Positions 10,400 through 24,150 of a stretch of DNA of 64,000 nt are shown one piece after another. Under the pieces are notes generated by a model. That model was not told the origin of the DNA. It ran no database searches and worked only from the letters and a program-made list of their open reading frames with translations. Each line of letters opens with the position of its first letter. The stretch's first letter is position 1. The position numbers and the translations under genes are program-made. This stretch comes from Prorocentrum cordatum (Eukaryota; Sar; Dinophyceae; Prorocentrales; Prorocentraceae). The DNA is taken from positions 207,501 through 271,500 of the forward strand of contig CAUYUJ010018715.1 in NCBI GenBank assembly GCA_963575745.1, given 5' to 3'.

Positions 10400-11875
10400 C
10401 GATGATGTGCAGTCTACATGGGCCAATCCATGTAATGCATGTTATTTCGCGCTATGTGTCCAACACAATGTGGATCATATGTTAATTTGCGCCAAAGTAC
10501 CTTGCGTTACATATGTTGTGCAATCCACGTGGAGAAGTCAACGTTGTGCAACGTGGGTTGTGCAATGTATGCGGTGCAGTTGACTTGCGCTTCCTTTCGC
10601 GTGACCACTTTTTCACGCTCGCGCAAACAATCCACCCACCCACAAGCAACCTGGTTTGCAGAACCCATGCGGCGGCGATTGCGATGGCTGCGTGGCGCTT
10701 GCTGGTGCGTCGCAGCGGCCGCGCGACGGCGCGCAACTCAACGCGCACAGCGGCCAGCTAGTCTGTCGCGAACGACGCGGAAGCGGTGGCGCTGACTGAT
10801 ACAAACTTCCCAGCGGGTCTCGCAAGCCGCGCTGACGCGCAGACACACAAGTGCAAGAGGGTGACTCGGGCGAGTGCGATATCTTGGCAAGGCCGACGAC
10901 GGCTGACATGATGATGATACTAGCAATGCTGGTGCACATGATGACGATGATGACGATGACGACGGCAAAGCCAATGACGGCGCCCTTGCGGATCACGCCG
11001 GTGACGGTGATGGTGTCCTCGCGTCGGTGACGACGGTCTTCGAAGGATTTCAACATGTGCGCGCGGCCGGCACGCGCGAGTGGCCTGGAAGGTCTCATTT
11101 GACAGGGACCGTGCCCACCCAGCAGGCGCGCAATGGCGGTCGAATGATTTCGACATGCGCGTGCGAAAAGCACGTTTGAGTGCATATGGTGAAAATGTTG
11201 AACAGGCGATGGTTCCATCAGAATGCGCAAGATCACGAGCGAAGGCTTTCTTTGAAAACTCCTGTCGCGAAACCATGGTGTTGTACATGTTGTTGGGGCA
11301 CTCGGTTAAGAAATCTTTACGGCGCCGAGGGTTTCCGATGGATTCTGGCATGCACGCGCGACGATGCGCGAATGCGCACGTCGCCCCCTTTTGGTGCAAG
11401 GGATTCTTGCGACAGCACCCGCGCAGAGGCGTTCGAATGATTCTGACACATGCGCGCGAGGGGCACGTTTGGTCGAAGTTGATGGACACGCTGGGGAACT
11501 TCTGGTTTGGCTTTGGCTTCGCAAGAGCGCGAGCGCAGGTTGTTCTAAAGCTTCCTGCTGCGAAACTGGTGCTGTTCTATATGTGATCGAGGCTCTCCAT
11601 TTGGAAATCCCCACGGCCCCCACAGATGTTCAAAATGACTTCGGGGTGCGCCCGCCCAGGGCGACGCGCGCGCGTGCACTTCGCCCCGTTTCTGCCCAGG
11701 GGACCCTTGTGTCATATTCTCGTAAACGAAACAGTCTGCGCAGTGTACTTTGGCACAAAACGATGGGGGGGAGCCTCGGCATTGGTCTTGCTTCGTATCT
11801 AAAGTGCAGATCCCCATAAACGGCGGCTAAGTCAGGCCTCAGGGGAGTGGTGGGTCCGAATTCCTTGAACAAAAA
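10400..11875 (+). repeat. 1.2-1.7 kb repeat, unit B
   Basis: It begins with short TGTGCAATCCACGTGG-type motifs (10,470-10,585). Then come CCACCCACCC, TTTGCAGAACCCATGCGG (about 10,654), GCGGCCAGCTAG (10,750), GATGATGAC-rich sequence with GGCAAAGCCAATGACGG (about 10,964), CGGCACGCGCGAGTGG, AATGATTTCGACATGCG (11,143) and TGCAAGGGATTCTTGCG (11,395). No coding function. Confidence 0.85.
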
Positions 11876-12990
11876 TGAGAACGTCTGCTGTGCTATCTAG
11901 GTTGCGCATTACATGTGGTGCAAAGGATGTGGTATATTTGTTGCGGTGTGCAAGTTGCGAGGTGCAGTCGAAGTGGTGCAACCTATGTCGCGCACCTGAT
12001 TTTTTAAACTGAGGAGTCAACTCCACTGTTTGCACAATTGTCCCACCCGCCCACCCGCAACTTGGTTTGCAAAACCCATGTGGCGTCGATTGCGATGAGT
12101 GCTTGGTGTTGGCTGGTGCATCTCTGCGGCCGCGCTAGCCCGCGCACGCTCGCGCGTACAACGCCCAGCTCTTTTCACGCAGCCGGCGCGCCGCTGGCGC
12201 TGACCACGGGGCACTGCCCAACGGGCACATCAGTGCGAGCTGGTGACTCGGGCGGGCGCGGGATCATGGCGACGTCGACAGCGGTGGACTCGACGATGAT
12301 AGTAGCGATGCTGGTAACGACGACTACGGTAACGAAAGCAAGGCCCATGATGGGGCCAACGCTGATCAGGCCGGTGACGATGATGGTGCCCACGCGTCGG
12401 TGATGGAAGTATTGGGAGGATACAACATTCGCGCGTGGCCGACGCGCGCGAGTGGTACGCATGGTATCCTTTGACAGCGATAGTGCCCGCTCCCAGCACG
12501 CGCGCAAGGGCATTCGAATGACCCCGACATGAGGCGCAGGTGGTCGAGGTCGAAAACAAAATTGGAGCACCTGTGGTTTTCTCAAAAATGCGCAAGAGCG
12601 CTCCCTCGCAAGCCTTTGTTGAAAAACGACGTTCCAACTCACGATAATGTATGTATTTCCAGGAAGCTCGACTCTGAGATCCGATCGATACCTAGGGTGA
12701 TTGAAATATTTCGGTTCTTGAAACATGTCGGCGTGCGCGCGCGACGACGTGCGCGTGTGCACTTCGCCCGGTTGTCTGCGATGAGTTCTTGGTGAATGAT
12801 TGCGCGCGCGTATCCTTTGTTGCTAACGTTGATGCGGGGTGGACCGATAAGCGTCTGCCCGGGATGTAAGAGTTCATAATTCGGATGGACGTTTGTGCAA
12901 AACATATACGGGGACAGAAGAACATAAACATACACGAAAAAGGGAACCCCTAAGTCCACAGGGTTTGGGGTAGATCCGAAGGGTCTGTAG
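11876..12990 (+). repeat. 1.2-1.7 kb repeat, unit C
   Basis: Same landmark order: TGCAAAGGATG/TGCAAGTTGCG motifs (11,920-11,995), CCGCAACTTGGTTTGCAAAA (12,055-12,074), CGCCCAGCT (12,163), ATGATGGTGCCCACGCGTCG (12,380), GACGCGCGCGAGTGG and CGCAAGGGCATTCGAATGA. The TTTGCAAAACCC anchor lies 1,411 bp after that of unit B. Confidence 0.85.
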
Positions 12991-14115
12991 AAAAAGAGGA
13001 TCTACGTTGCGAATTGTATACGCTGTGCGATATACGCTTCGCAACGTATGTGGTCGCATTCTTTGCGGAGCACAATCTATGTGGCGCAATCAAAGTTGTG
13101 GACGTTGCGTAGTGCAAGCTATGGCGCGAGATCTGGGCTGCGCAATCTGTATCATTCATCAACCGACGTGGTGCGATCATACTTTGATTCGCGCTGAGTC
13201 GTCCACTCTGATGCTCGCGCAGTCATCCCACCCACCCACCCACATCTTGGTTTGCAAAAGCCATGCGGCGACGATTGCGATGACTGCTTGGCGCTGGCCG
13301 GCGCACAGATGCGACCGCGATAGCGCGCGAAAGGTCGCGCATAGAGCGGCCAACTAGTCATGCGCGACCGACGCGGCCGCGGTGGCGCTGACCGCTGGGA
13401 ACTGCCCGGCGCGTCTCGCGCGGGCACTTCAGTGCGAGTCGTGACTCGGGCGGGAGCGGTGCCATTGGGGATGTCGACAACGGCAAGCAAGATGATGGTG
13501 AGAACGGCAAGGACAATGACGGTTCCGATGCTGATCTCGCCGATGACGAATATGGTGTCAACGCGTCGGTGATGAATGTTTTGGAAGGATCTGGACATGC
13601 GCGCGCTGCCGAAAAGCGCAAGTGGGCCTCGTGGTATTATTTTAAGGGGGTCGTGCCCAACAAGCGCGCAAGGGCGTTCGAATGATCTCGGTATGCACGC
13701 TACAGGCCCGCTTGGTCGCATGTGATGGAAATGTTGAAACACCGCTGGTTTTGTCAAGAATTCGCAAGGGCGCGTGCGCAGACCTTGTGTAAAACAAACC
13801 TCGTTGTAAAACCTTGCGTTCATATATGTAAGTATATATGTATATAGATTCACATATACATTCGGCAACCTCGAACCTGAAATCCATGCGATACCCACGG
13901 TTTTTGACGAATTTCGGCATGCCCGCGCCACGGCGGGCGCGTGTAAACTTCGTCACGTCTGTTGCAAGGCGTCCTTGAACACTGATGATTTTGGGTGAAC
14001 GGGCGTGCACGCAATATTACACGAGGACGAAGTCAAACATATGAACATGTGTATACCCAATGAACGATGGGCCAACATCACATGTAAACTGAACATCCCC
14101 GGGGCGACCGGACGA
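12991..14115 (+). repeat. 1.2-1.7 kb repeat, unit D
   Basis: Landmarks: TATGTGGCGCAATC motifs (13,000-13,180), CCACCCACCCACATC and GGTTTGCAAAAGCCATGCGG (13,249), GCGGCCAACTAGT (13,346), AAGGACAATGACGGTTCC and GCGCAAGGGCGTTCGAATGA (about 13,665). The anchor is 1,185 bp after unit C. A short ATATGTATATA run lies at 13,820-13,860. Confidence 0.85.
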
Positions 14116-14184
14116 GTCTGGCCTCGAGCGGGTGGGAGGTGAGAGCTCTCCCTGAAAAAGAGAATCTGGCGTGTACAATCTAGG

Positions 14185-14475
14185 CGGCGACGGCTCGGCG
14201 ACGCGGCGGCGACGGCGGCAACATTACCGCCACACCGGCAAATGGGCCGCAACGACGGGCGGCAACGGACCGTCGACGGGGTGCGACGGCGGCAACATAA
14301 CCGCCAGACAGGCACACCGGCCCAGCCATTGGTCGGCGACGAGGCGGCAACGGCGGCTACATAGCCGCCACACCGACACATAGGCCCAGCCGACGGGCGG
14401 CGACGAGGCGTCGACGATGCGACGACGGCGGCCGCATAGCCGCCAGCCTGACACACCATCCCAGTTTCTTGGAGG
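14185..14475. repeat. 65-74 bp GGCGGCTACATAGCCGCC minisatellite, array 1
   Basis: Four units at about 14,211, 14,285, 14,351 and 14,424, each centred on GGCGGCNNCATAGCCGCC, a near-palindrome. It is preceded by GTACAATCTAGGCGGCGACG and followed by CACACCATCCCAGTTTCTTG. The same repeat with related flanks occurs at 19,845-20,055. Confidence 0.85.
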
Positions 14476-14499
14476 AGAGGTGTTGTTAGCCAAAATAGG

Positions 14500-16130
14500 T
14501 CCCCAACAGTGTGTTGCTGGTGCAATCTATGTTGTGCACTCCATGCAACCTGCGTGGTGCACTGTATGCGTTGCCAAGCATGTTGTGCACTCGACGTGGA
14601 CCAATCTAAAGTTTGCAACCCATGTGGTGCAATGCTTGCGGGGTTCTCTACTTGTGCAAACTATGTGGCGCAGACTGAATGGTGCAATTTAGGTTAGTCG
14701 CTCTATGGTGCGATGTATACAAAGATGTGAATATGCATATTCATATAAAACACGCTCATGATGTGCAATCCGTGTTGCGCAACCCACGTGGTGCAATCGA
14801 TGCAAAACTATCGGTGTTGTGCAAGCTACGCGGTGCAATCCACGTGGTGCCAAAACAAACGAACCGACACATCCCACACTCATGCAAAGATCTCACCCAC
14901 CCGCAACGCGGTTTGCAAAACCCATGCGGCGGCGATTGCGATGAGCGCTTCGCGTTGGCTGAAGTGTCTCTGCGACCGCACCAGCGCGTGCAAGCTCGCG
15001 CGCACAGCGGCCAGCTAGTTTGGAAGGACCGACGCAGCCGCGGCGGCGCTGACATCCCAACGGGCACTTCAGTGGGAGTCGGTGATGTGGGCGGGCGCGG
15101 TATCATGACGATGCCGGCAACATGGGCACGATTATGGGAGTAGCGATGGTGGTGGCTATGGTGGCGATGACGACGGCAAGGCCAATGACGGCGCCGATGT
15201 TGATCATGCCCGCCGATAGCAATGACGATGTCCTGGCGTCGGCAATGGGAACTTGCGAACGTTTTCGACGTGCCCGCGCGGCCGACGCGCGCGAGTGGCG
15301 CGCGCGGTAGTCTTGGACACGGATCGTGCACCCCCCAGCACGCGCGCAAAGACGCTCGAATGAGTCCGACATGCGGCGCGAAGAGGCCCCTTGGCAAGAT
15401 TTGATCAACATGTTGGAACCCCGTTGGTTTCCTCAACAACCCGCAAGGCCGCGAACGCAGGATTGTCTTGAAAAACTGATGGTGCAACCAAAAAACCATG
15501 TGTTGTTTATGAACGTTCGGGACATGCGGTTTTGAAACCCGTGCAATGCGGCATGCTGACGGATTGCGGCATGCGCGCGCGACGAGACGCGCGTGCGCAC
15601 CTTGACAACTCTGTGGCAATGGGCTCCTGCGAGAGCACGCGCGCAAGGGCGTTTGAACGATTTCGACATGCGCGACCGAAAGGCCCTTTTGGTAGCATGT
15701 TTCGAAAATGTTGAAATCCATGGGTTTTCTACAGACGTCGCAAGAGCGCGGGCGCAAGCTTTTTGTGAAAACAACCTTGTGACTCTGACTTTGTAACCAT
15801 TCGTTGTCCTCGACTGAGCAAACTTTCCGACCTGAGCGCGAAACAATGTGTTTGTCATATGTTTCTGTGGCTCTCGACTTTGCAACCTTTACGACACCGA
15901 CAGCTTTTTTCAAGGATTTCGGCATGCGCGCGCGACCACTTGCGAGCGACCACGGGCGCGCCAAACAAACAATAATTTCGGCATGCGCACCACCACGCGC
16001 GCGTGTCTACGTTGGCCAATTTCTGTTGTAAGGGATTTTTGAGCACGGATGGCTCGTGCAACACGACTGCGCGAACATAGCTTGCTTTGGAAGGGATGAG
16101 GGGCATAGTGAGGGGCCCAGCTAGACTTGT
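14500..16130 (+). repeat. 1.2-1.7 kb repeat, unit E
   Basis: It starts with a long run of GTGCAATCTATGTTGTGCA-type motifs (14,517-14,860). Then come TCACCCACCCGCAACGCGG, TTTGCAAAACCCATGCGG (14,912), GCGGCCAGCTAGT (15,007), AAGGCCAATGACGGCGCC (15,179), GACGCGCGCGAGTGG, GCGCAAGGGCGTTTGAACGA (15,641) and TGTAAGGGATTTTTGAGCAC (16,027). Unit E is longest because the second half is partly duplicated. Confidence 0.85.
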
Positions 16131-16636
16131 ATGAGCTCATATGTGTATATGTACGATCAAAAGTGAACGATGGGGTTCGGCCATATGTAGACTGCACTGT
16201 ATCACAGGGGGGGATCATTCAAGGGGGGAGGCAATCCGAACCAACTGCCCTTGAGAATAACGCTCAGGAGGTAATCAAACTCGGGGTCCCGGGGGAATAA
16301 TAGACGAGTTGCCCCGGCGGGTCGCGCATGGGATATATGACAAAGAACGGGAAGGTCGTCGTCGTCGTCGTGGTCAGAATCTCGTACAACACATATCTCA
16401 AAGAGGGGAAGGGAAAGGAGAGATAACGGGAGGGGAGGAGGAAGGGTGGGAGAGGAAAGAGACTCCAGAAGCAGATTCCCAAAGCAACTCTGATTCGGAA
16501 CATTGCGTTTCCTATATGGACAGAACCATTGTTTTTGACCAGGTTTCTGCATCACATGTGTAGGGGCTCGTGGTGGCCTGTTTCTGGTGATAGCAAGCGC
16601 GCAGGCAAAATAAAACTTCAGGGGGGGACAGGGGAA
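16131..16636. other. gene-less stretch before the TAG array
   Basis: No exon or repeat family recognised. A purine-rich GGGAGAGG block lies at 16,395-16,465 and a GTCGTC run at 16,347-16,364. Confidence 0.5.
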
Positions 16637-19470
<2,834 letters not shown>

Positions 19471-19489
19471 AAATAGTAGTGGTGAGGAA

Positions 19490-19640
19490 ATACGAGTGCC
19501 TTGCCACATGTTCGTGAGATGGGAGAGTTAAATTGGTGAGCGTCTCATATGTCCCTGCCACACGTTAGTGACTGGGAAACCCTGAAATTTTGAGCATCCC
19601 ATAGCCCTGCCTCACGTTCGTAAGGATGTGTACTCAGAAT
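19490..19640. repeat. ~55 bp minisatellite, three diverged units
   Basis: CCTTGCCACATGTTCGTGAG, CCTGCCACACGTTAGTGAC and CCTGCCTCACGTTCGTAAG lie about 52-57 bp apart. Confidence 0.6.
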
Positions 19641-19710
19641 GAGAAGATCGCAACTTGGATTTGAAGTTCTTTCCCCAGCGATGATGAAGTTCGGCCTCCC
19701 CGCCCCTCTC

Positions 19711-19738
19711 CCCCGACCAACCCTGTTTTGGTCGGGGA
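19711..19738. other. short perfect hairpin
   Basis: A 10 bp stem, CCCCGACCAA / TTGGTCGGGG, around a short CCCTGTT loop. Function unknown. It is not near a coding 3' end, so I do not call it a terminator. Confidence 0.5.
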
Positions 19739-19844
19739 TAATCAACTCTCAAGGGTGAAGGGGGGAATTAATTTTTATACCCGCGGTGTTCGGTGAACTT
19801 CTTTTTCAATCGAAGCCGTTGCGGTGCAGTCGATGCTGTGCAAT

Positions 19845-20055
19845 CTAGGGCGGCGACGAGGCTGCGACGGACTGGCGACGGCGGCAACATAGCCGCCATA
19901 GCGGCTCACGGGCCCGGACGGCGGGCGGCGACGAGGCGGCGACGGCGGCTACGTAGCCGTCAGAGCGGCGCACTGGCCCGACGGGCGGCGACGAGGCGTC
20001 GAATGACCTGCGACGGCGGCCACATAGCCACCAGACTGGCACACCAGCCCAGTTC
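19845..20055. repeat. 65-74 bp GGCGGCTACATAGCCGCC minisatellite, array 2
   Basis: Three units at about 19,877, 19,941 and 20,012 with the same near-palindromic core as 14,185-14,475. The flanks also match: GTGCAATCTAGGGCGGCGAC before and CACACCAGCCCAGTTCGTC after. Confidence 0.85.
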
Positions 20056-20159
20056 GTCAGAAAAGAATGAAGAATCCCTAAGAGCAAGCACTGGTCGGGA
20101 GAAAAGCCCCAAGTGCAAGCAATGCTTGGGAAACATCTAACAACCCAACCAGTCGAAAT

Positions 20160-20315
20160 TCGGCGCGGATCTCTTGGATCGGCGGTGTACCGCCCTCTCG
20201 GGCGCGCGGAGCGCGCAACGGCGGCTGCGGAGTCACCACCAGGGGGGCGGGGGGCCTGGCGCCAGCCAAAGGGTTCCGCGCGGAACTCTGAATGTATATA
20301 TATATATATATATGT
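20160..20315. mobile_element. TIR family A, degenerate copy
   Basis: The left end GGCGCGGATCTCTTGGATCG matches the family A arm found at 23.1, 25.0 and 46.2 kb, followed by the usual GCGCGCGGAGCGCGC centre. The right arm (TTCCGCGCGGAACTC) is short and eroded. A TA dinucleotide run follows at 20,296-20,330. Confidence 0.6.
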
Positions 20316-20372
20316 GTATGTGTATGTATGTAAGTATGCATTTGTTCTTCCATGAAGGGGATAAGTAAAGGC

Positions 20373-21415
20373 CTACCGGACATGGTGCAGACTCAGAATC
20401 AGCGGGATATGCTGAGGCTCGCTTTGCCCAGGAATTCCCGCCGCGTGGCTTTGTTCCAGGTCATGGAGCATCTTGAGGAACAGCATGGAGTTGCCTGACC
20501 ATGGGGAGCCGTTCACTGCTGTGACGAAGTCGCCGACGTGCACTTGATTCGTGGGATGTGCCTCGTTGTAGGCGTAAAGTGGACTGCCTGGGGAGATAGC
20601 ACTGACAGTCATGTCGCTGGCTGTGGGAGAATTGAAATTCGAGTCCACCAGCGTGTATGCCAACGTCGGATCGAACTCGACCTCGATGATGTGAGCATCA
20701 CGACTTGGAGGCTGCGCGTCCGTGGGGGCCTCTGGCTTCTTGCTCTCTGTCTGTTCCTTCTTCGCCTTCTTGGGACGCCGGATGCCAAGCTCAAGGATGC
20801 TTGCCATTCCCGGCTTCTGCCCCTTCAGGACTCCGAACTGCTCCTTGAGGTGGCGAACGAACATCTCGTTGCGATGCTGCCATTTGAAATCGCCTACCAT
20901 GAAGATCTCATCGCCGACCTGCACAGCCTTGTCTGGGTGCACCCTGTTCCTGGTGGGCTTGTTTTCCACCGCCACCACTATCAGAAGGGGGGAGGGGGTC
21001 CTCCTCCTCCTCCTCCTCCTCCTCCTCCTCATCCACCACCTCCAACTCACCCTCCACCACCTGCCCCCCTTCCAACCTATGGCGGTTGTGGTGGAAAACA
21101 AGCCCAGCAGCTCCAATTCTCCACGAGGCCAACATCGCTCTTCTTCAGCACGACCAGCGGATCGTGGTCGGACCGGCTCCACAGCTCTGCCCCGATGGCA
21201 ACGCCCTGGCTGGCAGCAGTCATGTTCAGCTCAATCGTGAACGTCTGCTCGTAGGCAGCCTCGTGAGCCTGCTCCCATTCCTCTGTCGAGAGCGTCGACA
21301 TCGAGACGATCGCCTCACTGTCGGCCTCGACCTCCGCCTCCGTTTGAAGGCGGACAAGGGCCCGCCCAGGCACGGCCAGCACAACGAGCAGGCTGCCCAG
21401 CTGGCGAGAAACCAT
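20373..21415 (-). CDS. secreted/membrane-targeted protein with two PDZ-like domains (two exons)
   Basis: Exon 1 is 21,415-21,114 and exon 2 is 20,949-20,373, giving 292 residues and a TAG stop. The start is the ATG at 21,415, because it opens a signal-like segment (about residues 6-19, rich in Leu, Val and Ala). Domain 1 (about 54-150) runs from FTIELNMTAAS to ILELGIRRP and contains the split motif GLVENW + NRVHPDKAVQVGDEI. Domain 2 (about 185-292) contains VHVGDFVTAVNG and ends in a beta strand near the stop, so the protein looks complete. A Lys/Glu-rich linker lies between the domains. The GLV-W-HPD-V-GD and VGD-V-VNG pattern is typical of PDZ-like repeats in dinoflagellate proteins of unknown role; this comparison is from knowledge, not a search. 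The frame is restored only with GA-AG intron ends. The ligand is unknown. Confidence 0.75.
20950..21113 (-). mobile_element. introner-like TIR element serving as a GA-AG intron
   Basis: The 164 bp between the two exons is a TIR element. On the coding strand it begins GAGCTGCTGGGCTTGTTTTC and ends in CAAGCCCACCAG; the reverse complement of that end reads CTGGTGGGCTTGTTTTCC. The centre is a GGA/CTC-rich tract. Splicing TG|GAGCTG to CCAG|GAACAG joins TG+G into a Trp codon and gives VENWNRVHPD, the expected PDZ-like motif. No GT donor is available at this site, and a GC donor at 21,112 would break the frame with this acceptor. A second copy of the family, outside any recognised gene, is at 34,611-34,749. 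Confidence 0.8.
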
Positions 21416-22979
21416 CGCGGCCGGCCGAGTGCGAGTGTGCTGGACGCGAAAGTGGTAAGGAAGAGAAGTGCTGGTCTTCTGGCCAAGTGGTTCTGGGACA
21501 GGAAAGGCCGCAGAGGAGGGTGGATAAACGGGGGGGGGGGGCGGAGCAGGGGAGAGCAGAGAAACCTCGGCCAGGGCTTGCCCTCCTGAGGTGCCGAGGG
21601 GACCTCCCAGATCCGGTGACCCCCGCCGTGTGGAGACCTCCTCGGGACCGCGCAGGGCGCCGCGGCCGCCGTGCAGGACCTGGGAGGCGCAGCGGCTGTC
21701 GGTGGCACGAGGCTGCGCACGTGGCAGGGATCCGGGGCGGTGCCCGTGGCTGGGCACCGCGGGTCACAAGCCCAGTGCCGTGCCAGCGAGTGAGGCCTCA
21801 GGAGCCCACCGGCGAGCCCTGCTTTCAGGATCTGGAAGAGCTCCCTGAGCTGTAGCTCTACTAGCTGGCAAGCCCATAGGGAGGGGGTCCCGCTGGACAG
21901 CTGCTGCAGATCACTCGCAGACGAAGCTCCCGCTCCAGACATCCACAAGATTCAAGCCTCAGGATCCCGAACACGAGGACAGGTACAAGATCTGGATTAC
22001 CTCTTCTGATGAATGCTACAAAATTGGAGCCATTCCCCTCCCCCCCGTCTCCACCCTCTTCGGCACAAATGACGTACAAGTCGCTGCCAACGCAAAAGAT
22101 CTACCAAACCAACGGTTTGCGATTCCGTTTTGACCCCGCCTGGAAACATAGGGAGCAAACCACAACACACCACGCACCACAACAGGAACGAGACGGACAC
22201 GATGGTGGCCCGCGGTCTTCCGCAACACATATTCCAGCCCGAGTAGTGGTTCAGACGCAGATGGATCCGCGGGGAGAAGTGCAATAGTATTTGAAATAGT
22301 TCTACATGAAATGTTGCCTGTAATACTTCGTGTCCCCCACCCACAATAATTGCGCACTGTTGCACGCAGCAACATATTGAACCAGCAATTGCACCTCTCA
22401 CCGCCGTCCCGTCTGTACCAGACCAGCTACCCTTGGAGGCGGATGGAGGTCTGGCCGGGTTGGGACCCCAGAAAGATAGTCACGAGGGGGATGAAGCCAA
22501 AACGGCTCAAAATCTGTACCCAAACCTATCCTGGGGTCCATCTGGTGCAATTTTCCACACCAGAAAAATGTGTCATTGTCCCGGGGCCCGGAAACCGGCC
22601 CCTGGAGGCGGAAAAAGGTGAAAGACCTTCCCGAACCCACAGCCTCGAACCTGCCCGCCCTTCCTGCTGGCTGGAACCAGTGCTGTGCCACCATAGAGCT
22701 GCGGACGGCTCCAACTTGAGCAACGTCCGACCGTCCCGGCATCCCTATAGGCCTACCGCGAAATGTTCGTCGAACCCAAGCATGCTCGAAAAACAAAACC
22801 CATGCTCTTAAAACATGAACCTGGTGCATTAAGACAAGACAGTCTCGGCCAACAGTGTCCAGAAAACATGTCGCGCAAACCACAAGAGGTTCTTGGACGC
22901 TTCGCCGCGGCTTGGCCAACACCAAACCCACTGCTCCAGCTTAGAACGAAGCCTTGGCCGACCCCCGGGGCGCCACTTG
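21416..22979. other. upstream flank of the PDZ gene, no further gene seen
   Basis: It contains the presumed 5' leader and then mixed sequence. A poly-G run lies at 21,531-21,541. Frames on both strands overlap without domains. The canonical dinoflagellate spliced-leader sequence was not seen. Confidence 0.45.
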
Positions 22980-23132
22980 AGGGGCACAGGGGCACACAGA
23001 TACATAGACACAAATCCAAGGAGCCCCCACTGGTTCGCACATTTTCTGGCTTTTCGTCTCCCCCCCCCCCTCTTCCCAGATTCTCACACATCCACAAAGG
23101 AATCGACGATCAATCGTGTCAGTGCTTTTCTA
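22980..23132. mobile_element. TIR family B, copy 1
   Basis: It shares with 33,228-33,395 and 46,214-46,380 the order GGGGCACACA/ACACAAAT, ATTTTCTGG, a TTCGTCTCCCCCCCC block, then ATCGACGATCAATCGTGTC. It sits directly against the family A element at 23,133. Confidence 0.7.
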
Positions 23133-23316
23133 GGGAAACAAAAAGTGTCATAAACATAAAAACTCGGAGGTCCGCGCGGATTTCTCGGATCGGCGCTGGG
23201 ACCCCCCGACGGCGCCTCCGGCGCGCTCCGCGCGCCACAGAGGGGAGTCCAGCGCCGATCCGAGAAATCCGCGCAGACCTCCGAGCTTTTATGTTTATGT
23301 CGCTTTTTGTTCCCCT
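23133..23316. mobile_element. TIR family A, near-perfect palindrome
   Basis: The arms are about 75 bp. The left contains ACATAAAAACTCGGAGGTCC then GCGCGGATTTCTCGGATCGG; the right carries the same in reverse complement with few changes. The centre is GCGCGCTCCGCGCGCC-like. GCCTTGGCCGACCCCC followed by GGGCGCCAC occurs on both sides of the B+A pair (22,952 and 23,328), suggesting a duplicated target or a joint insertion. Confidence 0.9.
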
Positions 23317-23479
23317 CCTGAACACGGCCTTGGCCGACCCCCCGGGCGCCACCCGCGCCACCAGCCCCCCCCCCCCGAGAGGGGCAGCGCGGCGCGGCGG
23401 TGCGCACCTCCGCCGCCCCACTTGTCCTTGGCGCCGTCCCTCCAGCTGGGCGCGTCGCCCCAGTCCGCCTGCGCCCGGC

Positions 23480-23708
23480 GCCGACGCGGAGGAGGACGAG
23501 GAGGAGGAGGAGGAGGAGGGGGAGGAGGGGAAAGGGAAAAAGGGGGGAGGAGGAGGAGGAGGAGGAGGAGGAGGAGGAGGGAGGGAGAGGAGGAGGAGGA
23601 GGAGAGGAGGAGGAGGAGGAGGAGGAGGGGGAGGAGGAGGGGGAGGAGGAGGAGGAGGAGGAGGAGGAGGAGGAGGAGGAGGAGGAGGAGGAGGAGGAGG
23701 GAGGAGGA
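23480..23708. repeat. GGA/GAG microsatellite
   Basis: A nearly pure purine tract, GAG with GGG and GAAA interruptions. Gly-, Glu-, Arg-, Pro- and Ser-only frames on both strands are artefacts. Confidence 0.95.
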
Positions 23709-23934
23709 GCCGTGCCCACGAGGGGCCTGTCACTGGAGGCCTGCCAAACTGGGCGACTTCGGAAAGCCTGAACCCAAAAACGGTTCATCTCTTGGGGACG
23801 CATATGTTACGTCCGCCGTCTTCCAACGCCCTTCAGCCGGCTTCCGCCGGCAGAGGCGGCCTCGTTTTACTTACGAGAGATGCCAACTCCTTCGATCCTC
23901 GAAAGCAAGGCCCAGTTTTGAACGCCTCAAATGG

Positions 23935-24150
23935 GGTCCAAGCAGATGGGGTCGGAAGATCGCACCGCATCGGCGACACATCGGAAATGCATCGGCGACG
24001 ATGGCGACGCATCGGCGACGTCTGGGTGGAGAACATCGGGCTTCGCATCGCGACATATCACGACGTATTGCCAATGCATCGGCGATGCGGCGCGATCCTC
24101 TGGTCTCATCGACTTGGATCCCATCTGGGAGGCCGAGATACTCATAGCCC
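23935..24150. mobile_element. TIR family E (ATGCATCGGCGA), copy 1
   Basis: Left end CAGATGGGGTCGGAAGATCG then CACCGCATCGGCG. Right end in reverse complement CCAGATGGGATCC, then GAGGATCGCGCCGCATCGCC. Inside are repeated CGATGCATCGGCGA units. Related copies are at 32.3, 54.7 and 62.4 kb. Confidence 0.8.
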
